This document shows, in pieces, positions 60,968 through 64,000 of a stretch of 64,000 nucleotides of DNA. The position numbers and the translations under genes are program-made. The stretch is from Ulvibacterium sp965228935 (GTDB lineage Bacteria > Bacteroidota > Bacteroidia > Flavobacteriales > Flavobacteriaceae), in contig NZ_OZ245846.1 in NCBI RefSeq assembly GCF_965228935.1, forward strand, positions 496,001 to 560,000, given 5' to 3'. Each line of letters begins with the position of its first letter. The stretch's first letter is position 1. Under the pieces are notes generated by a model, which searched no databases, was not told the origin of the DNA, and saw only the letters and a program-made list of their open reading frames with translations.

Positions 60968-61441
60968 ATGCAATACAAGGCCGACTCCCCGGAAGACTAT
61001 ATAGCGCAACTCCCAATCGAAAGACAAGCGGCTATTTCCAAATTGAGAAAAATCATCCTTCAAAACCTTCCTAAAGGTTTTGAGGAACAGATGAACTATG
61101 GTATGCTGGGGTATGTGGTTCCCCATTCCATTTATCCCGGAGGATATCATTGCGATCCCAAAATGCCGTTACCATTCATGAATTTAGCTTCACAAAAACA
61201 TTATATAGCCGTATACCATATGGGTATTTATTCCAAGAAAGAACTATTGGATTGGTTCAAGGAAGAGTATTCAAAAACAATGCATACAAAATTGGATATG
61301 GGCAAAAGCTGCATCCGATTCAAGAAAATGGATGCCATACCCTATGATCTTATTGGGGAGCTATGTCAAAAAATTACGGTTGATCAATGGATCGAATTTT
61401 ATGAAAACGCAATAAAAAACAATAGAAAAAATGAAAAATAG
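60968..61441 (+). CDS. DUF1801 domain protein
   Basis: 157 aa soluble protein of the DUF1801 (YdhG-like) fold. Core: YIAQLPIERQAAISKLRKII, PKGFEEQMNYGMLGYVVP and YIAVYHMGIYSK. The 11-base overlap with the VOC gene downstream suggests coupling. Function is unknown. Confidence 0.83.
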   Translation: MQYKADSPEDYIAQLPIERQAAISKLRKIILQNLPKGFEEQMNYGMLGYVVPHSIYPGGYHCDPKMPLPFMNLASQKHYIAVYHMGIYSKKELLDWFKEEYSKTMHTKLDMGKSCIRFKKMDAIPYDLIGELCQKITVDQWIEFYENAIKNNRKNEK

Positions 61442-61817
61442 AGTCACCGGTATCGGAGGGTTCTTTTTTAAGTCCAAGAATCCTGAAACTACAAAGGAAT
61501 GGTATAAAAACCATTTGGGACTACCCACAGATCAATATGGCTGTACGTTTTGGTGGAAGGATAAGGAAGGAAATGACTGTTCCACACAATGGAGCCCTTT
61601 TAAGGAGGACACCACTTACTTCAGTCCAAGTGAAAAATCCTTTATGATGAACTTTAGGGTGGAGAATTTGCAGGAGCTTTTGGGCGCACTGAAAAAAGAA
61701 GGTGTACAAATTATTGGGGAAATTGAGGAATACGATTACGGAAAATTCGGATGGATATTAGATCCAGAAGGAAACAAAATAGAACTTTGGGAACCGGTGG
61801 ACAAAGCATTTCTCTGA
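61431..61817 (+). CDS. VOC family protein
   Basis: 128 aa vicinal-oxygen-chelate domain: ITGIGGFFFKSKNPETTKEWYKNHLGL-like start, and ending WILDPEGNKIELWEPVD with the conserved Glu of the metal site. Similar in fold to the VOC protein at 51240. Substrate unknown. It overlaps the DUF1801 gene by 11 bases. Confidence 0.88.
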   Translation: MKNRVTGIGGFFFKSKNPETTKEWYKNHLGLPTDQYGCTFWWKDKEGNDCSTQWSPFKEDTTYFSPSEKSFMMNFRVENLQELLGALKKEGVQIIGEIEEYDYGKFGWILDPEGNKIELWEPVDKAFL

Positions 61818-61871
61818 TATCCAAATAATCGCTACATTTAGGGTTATATTAACCACCAAAAAACAGTAAAG

Positions 61872-62318
61872 ATGTCTGAAGAAAATAAGGATTTGGGCGA
61901 TAAAGCCGAAGATGCTTTCGACGACGCCAAAGAAAAGGCCAAGGAATTTGCCGAAGATACCAAGGAAGCTGCAGGCGATTTCGCCGAAGAAGCTAAAAAA
62001 ACAGCTAATGAATTTACGGAAGGTGCCAAAGAAGCCTTTAGTGGAGCAGGAGGGGAAAACAAAAAGGTATTAGCTGGAATATTGGCTATCCTACTGGGTT
62101 CGTTGGGAGTACATAAGTTCATTTTGGGATATCAGAAGGAAGGATTCATTCTTTTGGGAGTGTCCATAGCGGCCTATGCCTTATCCTGTTTAGCCGTAGG
62201 TTTGTTATTCATATGGATCCCTGGATTGATTGGCCTCATTGAAGGTATCATTTATTTGACCAAATCCGATGAGGAGTTCTACAACACCTATCAGGTGGGG
62301 AAAAAACCGTGGTTCTAG
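61872..62318 (+). CDS. TM2 domain protein with amphipathic N-terminal helix
   Basis: 148 aa. The first 58 residues are a long charged helix with a repeated KEA/AEE pattern, resembling late-embryogenesis or apolipoprotein-like sequences, then a TM2 domain (about 62-148: two membrane helices, ILAILLGSLGVHKFILGYQK and GLLFIWIPGLIGLIEGIIYL). TM2 proteins are of unknown function in bacteria. A clear terminator follows, so the gene ends its transcript. Confidence 0.85.
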   Translation: MSEENKDLGDKAEDAFDDAKEKAKEFAEDTKEAAGDFAEEAKKTANEFTEGAKEAFSGAGGENKKVLAGILAILLGSLGVHKFILGYQKEGFILLGVSIAAYALSCLAVGLLFIWIPGLIGLIEGIIYLTKSDEEFYNTYQVGKKPWF

Positions 62319-62326
62319 AAAACCAA

Positions 62327-62356
62327 AAGGCCAAATTTTTTCGATTTGGCTTTTTT
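62327..62356 (+). terminator. Terminator after the TM2 gene
   Basis: A stem of about 10 bp (core GCCAAAT with ATTTGGC, 62330-62336 and 62344-62350) is followed by TTTTTT, 9 bases after the stop codon. Confidence 0.85.
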
Positions 62357-62372
62357 ATTTCTTGGCATTATC

Positions 62373-62390
62373 GTAATATTGCAATATTAC
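62373..62390. promoter_or_regulatory. Perfect 18-bp palindrome, probable ArsR operator
   Basis: GTAATATTG directly followed by its exact inverse complement CAATATTAC, 14 bases before the arsR start. An 18-bp A+T-rich perfect inverted repeat in the promoter of an arsR-type gene is the usual ArsR/SmtB operator layout, which points to autorepression. Confidence 0.72.
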
Positions 62391-62404
62391 TTTAACAACC
62401 TCAT

Positions 62405-62728
62405 ATGGGAGCTACTAAAACGGAAATCTTCAATCGTACCCAAAACGAACTGGCCTTGGTCGCCAAGGTTTTGGCCCACCCGGCACGAGTAGCCATTCTG
62501 CAATATATAAGCAAGCAAGAAGGGTGTATCTGTAACGATCTGGTAGATGTTATCGGGCTTTCCCAACCTACCATTTCGCAGCATCTAAATGAGATTAAAA
62601 AAATCGGTTTGCTAAAGGGGGCGTTTGAAGGGAAAAATCTATGTTACTGTATACACAAGGAAAAATGGGCGGAACTGCAACAGCTTTTCCATGCATTTTT
62701 TAATACCATAAATCAAAACTGTTGTTAA
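62405..62728 (+). CDS. arsR: ArsR/SmtB family metalloregulator
   Basis: 107 aa winged-helix repressor. Opening LVAKVLAHPARVAILQYI, helix-turn-helix DVIGLSQPTISQHLNEIKK and wing KGAFEGKNL. Possible thiolate ligands: Cys41-Ile-Cys43 (GCICNDL, at the alpha-3 position used in ArsR), Cys80-Tyr-Cys82 and Cys106-Cys107. It should bind the palindrome at 62373-62390 and release on arsenite-type metal. DUF6428 and an ArsN1-like gene follow. Confidence 0.88.
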   Translation: MGATKTEIFNRTQNELALVAKVLAHPARVAILQYISKQEGCICNDLVDVIGLSQPTISQHLNEIKKIGLLKGAFEGKNLCYCIHKEKWAELQQLFHAFFNTINQNCC

Positions 62729-62743
62729 TTAAAAATTAGAATT

Positions 62744-63220
62744 ATGAAGACACAAGAATTTCTGGGGCTTCTAGAGACACACCCTACCAAAAGTGTACTG
62801 TTTGAATACGCAAAAGGGAAAACAGTTGCCCCGAATTACCACATAACCGAAGTAAAGAACATTATAGTAGACTCCGTGGACTGTGGGGCCGGAACCGATT
62901 TTTGGAGGGAAACGGTAGTTCAACTTTGGGAAAGTCCAAAAGAAAAAAACCGTACCGAATACATGAACGCCCAAAAGGCCTTGGATATTTTTAAGAGGGT
63001 AAATGGTATGAAACGCATGCAGCCCGATGCGGAAATAAGATTTGAATATAGCAATCCAAATTTCCATACGGCCCAGCTTTTTGTTGATGATGTAACTGTC
63101 AATGGTGAACACCTTCTAGTTCGGCTAGCGGTTGAAAAAACGGATTGCAAGGCTAAAATATCTGTTAAAGCGAATACCGGGGAAGAGGCTTGTTGTTCAC
63201 CTGAGAGCGCGTGTTGTTGA
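62744..63220 (+). CDS. DUF6428 family protein (arsenic-operon associated)
   Basis: 158 aa, recognised as DUF6428 by its start MKTQEFLGLLETHPTKSVLFEYAKG and NYHITEVKNIIVDSVDCGAGTDFWRETVVQLW. The C-terminus carries Cys150-Cys151 and Cys157-Cys158 (EACCSPESACC), which look metal-thiolate binding. DUF6428 genes usually follow arsR in Bacteroidota; the biochemical role is not known. It starts 15 bases after arsR. Confidence 0.85.
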   Translation: MKTQEFLGLLETHPTKSVLFEYAKGKTVAPNYHITEVKNIIVDSVDCGAGTDFWRETVVQLWESPKEKNRTEYMNAQKALDIFKRVNGMKRMQPDAEIRFEYSNPNFHTAQLFVDDVTVNGEHLLVRLAVEKTDCKAKISVKANTGEEACCSPESACC

Positions 63221-63229
63221 TACCTAATC

Positions 63230-63721
63230 ATGAAAATTAGGAAAATGGTAGAGGCCGATTGGCCTAAGGTCTCGGAAATCTATGCGGATGGAATTGCTTC
63301 GGGCTATGCCACATTTGAAACCACCATTCCCTCCTATTTGGACTGGGACAAGGCGCATCTGCAACAGTGTAGATTGGTCGTGCATGAAAAAAAGTATATT
63401 TTGGGTTGGGCCGCGCTTTCGCCCGTATCCAGCAGATGCGTCTATGGTGGTGTGGCCGAAGTAAGCGTTTACATAGGAAAAGAAAACAGAGGTCTGGGTT
63501 TGGGATCACTCTTGATGAAGGCTTTGATACAACAAAGCGAGGAAATAGGGTTGTGGACTTTACAATCCGGAATTTTTCCAGAGAATGAAGGCAGTATCAA
63601 GCTTCATGAAAAAATGGGATTTCGATACATCGGCAAGCGGGAAAAGGTCGGGAAACTACATGGGCAGTGGAAGGACAACCTATTGTTCGAACGAAGGAGC
63701 AAGACTGTCGGAATGGATTAA
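63230..63721 (+). CDS. arsN1: GNAT acetyltransferase, arsinothricin/phosphinothricin (ArsN1) type
   Basis: 163 aa. The GNAT fold is clear (IRKMVEADWPKVSEIYADGI; SVYIGKENRGLGLGSLLMKAL as acetyl-CoA loop; ENEGSIKLHEKMGFRYIGKR). The GYATFETTIPS and YGGVAEVSVYI segments are those of phosphinothricin/arsinothricin N-acetyltransferases. Its place behind arsR and DUF6428, 9 bases after the latter, favours ArsN1, which detoxifies the arsenic antibiotic arsinothricin. A role in other N-acetylations cannot be excluded. Confidence 0.78.
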   Translation: MKIRKMVEADWPKVSEIYADGIASGYATFETTIPSYLDWDKAHLQQCRLVVHEKKYILGWAALSPVSSRCVYGGVAEVSVYIGKENRGLGLGSLLMKALIQQSEEIGLWTLQSGIFPENEGSIKLHEKMGFRYIGKREKVGKLHGQWKDNLLFERRSKTVGMD

Positions 63722-63723
63722 GC

Positions 63724-64000
63724 TTAAGATACTTCGGTAGAATTGGCCTCGGTAAGCTTCCCTTCCAGTTCTGCCTGAAACTCTTCCATAACCGGCTTTA
63801 CGGTACTTTCCGGCAAATCCGAAATCTTGATATACATGAGACCGTCCACCGAGTTATTGAACAAGGGATCCACATTAAACGCGACCACCTTGGCATTTTG
63901 CTTAATGTACTTTTTGATGAGTACTGGCAATCGCAAATCCCCTGGTTCTACCTCATTGATCAAGCGGTCAAATTTATTGAGATCGGCCTCCGTTTCATCA
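63724..64000 (-). CDS. C-terminus of an acyltransferase-like (hemolysin/PlsC-type) protein, truncated by the window
   Basis: The minus-strand frame stays open to the window edge, so only the last 90 or so residues are seen and the start is outside. GDLRLPVLIKKYIKQNAKVVAFNVDPLFNNSVDGL resembles the C-terminal part of the lysophospholipid acyltransferase / GNAT N-acyltransferase (hemolysin-like) family of Bacteroidota, which use acyl-ACP in lipid or ornithine-lipid synthesis. It is convergent with the ArsN1-like gene, 2 bases apart. Confidence 0.72.
   Translation of the reverse strand, partial: DETEADLNKFDRLINEVEPGDLRLPVLIKKYIKQNAKVVAFNVDPLFNNSVDGLMYIKISDLPESTVKPVMEEFQAELEGKLTEANSTEVS

Noticed and set aside
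1..64000. CRISPR array, prophage, insertion sequence or rRNA operon
   Set aside because: No evenly spaced direct repeats, cas genes, transposase or integrase frames, or rRNA sequence were seen on either strand.

Overview
The window looks like chromosomal DNA of a marine Flavobacteriaceae (Bacteroidota), perhaps near Maribacter, Zobellia or Arenibacter; the genus is an inference. The signs are: promoters of the Bacteroidota type (TTG/TTTG, about 19 bases, then TANNTTTG), including perfect examples before tRNA-Asp and rpsP; weak or absent Shine-Dalgarno sites; a protease with a type IX secretion sorting domain; many lipoproteins; DUF4270, DUF6268, DUF4907, DUF4286 and DUF6428 proteins; long acidic tails on ribosomal proteins S16 and L25; and a DNA polymerase III alpha with a fused proofreading exonuclease. 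No rRNA operon, CRISPR array, transposase or prophage was found.

Layout. 1-3.6 kb: an A+T-rich stretch with an S9 prolyl-oligopeptidase-like lipoprotein and an orphan RteC-family gene, ending at tRNA-Asp. 3.8-9.8 kb (minus): DUF58 protein, thioredoxin, dnaE with exonuclease fusion. 9.9-14.6 kb (plus): rpsP-rimM, a sulfatase lipoprotein overlapping a TrmN6-type methyltransferase, glutaryl-CoA dehydrogenase. 14.9-18.7 kb: a trehalase / VCBS-repeat / DUF1080 group that appears directed at trehalose-type sugars. 18.7-25.8 kb (minus): FdhF/YdeP molybdoenzyme, then a damage-tolerance pair (dinB and a second dnaE) separated by a frameshifted four-helix-bundle gene. 25.8-32.7 kb (minus): a five-gene envelope operon (DUF6268 barrel, Spy-like chaperone, HlyD-type adaptor, RND pump, TolC). 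32.8-35.4 kb: an outer-membrane barrel and a DUF4270 lipoprotein, overlapping.

35.6-40 kb (plus): a second DUF6268 barrel, a Kelch-repeat lipoprotein, a DUF4907 protein, and a LytS/LytTR two-component pair, a plausible envelope-sensing module. 41.4-42 kb: the most unusual locus. An intact tRNA-Leu(CAA) lies 4 bases after a small GIY-YIG nuclease gene, and two decayed copies of the 5' half of the same tRNA lie between that gene and the tRNA-type promoter. 42-44.5 kb: prs, rplY, pth. 44.5-48.9 kb (minus): a large secreted zinc metalloprotease and a translationally overlapped FN3 lipoprotein. 49-63 kb: mainly housekeeping and small-domain genes (ribF, HTTM membrane protein, serS, TPR protein, rsmA, mgtE, a 2-hydroxyacid dehydrogenase, a membrane-anchored LuxR-type regulator, DUF4199, a TM2 protein). 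62.3-63.7 kb: an arsenic-type operon (arsR with an 18-bp perfect operator palindrome, DUF6428, ArsN1-like acetyltransferase) without a pump or reductase. The window ends inside an acyltransferase gene on the minus strand.

All assignments come from reading the sequence and recognising motifs. No database search or folding program was run.
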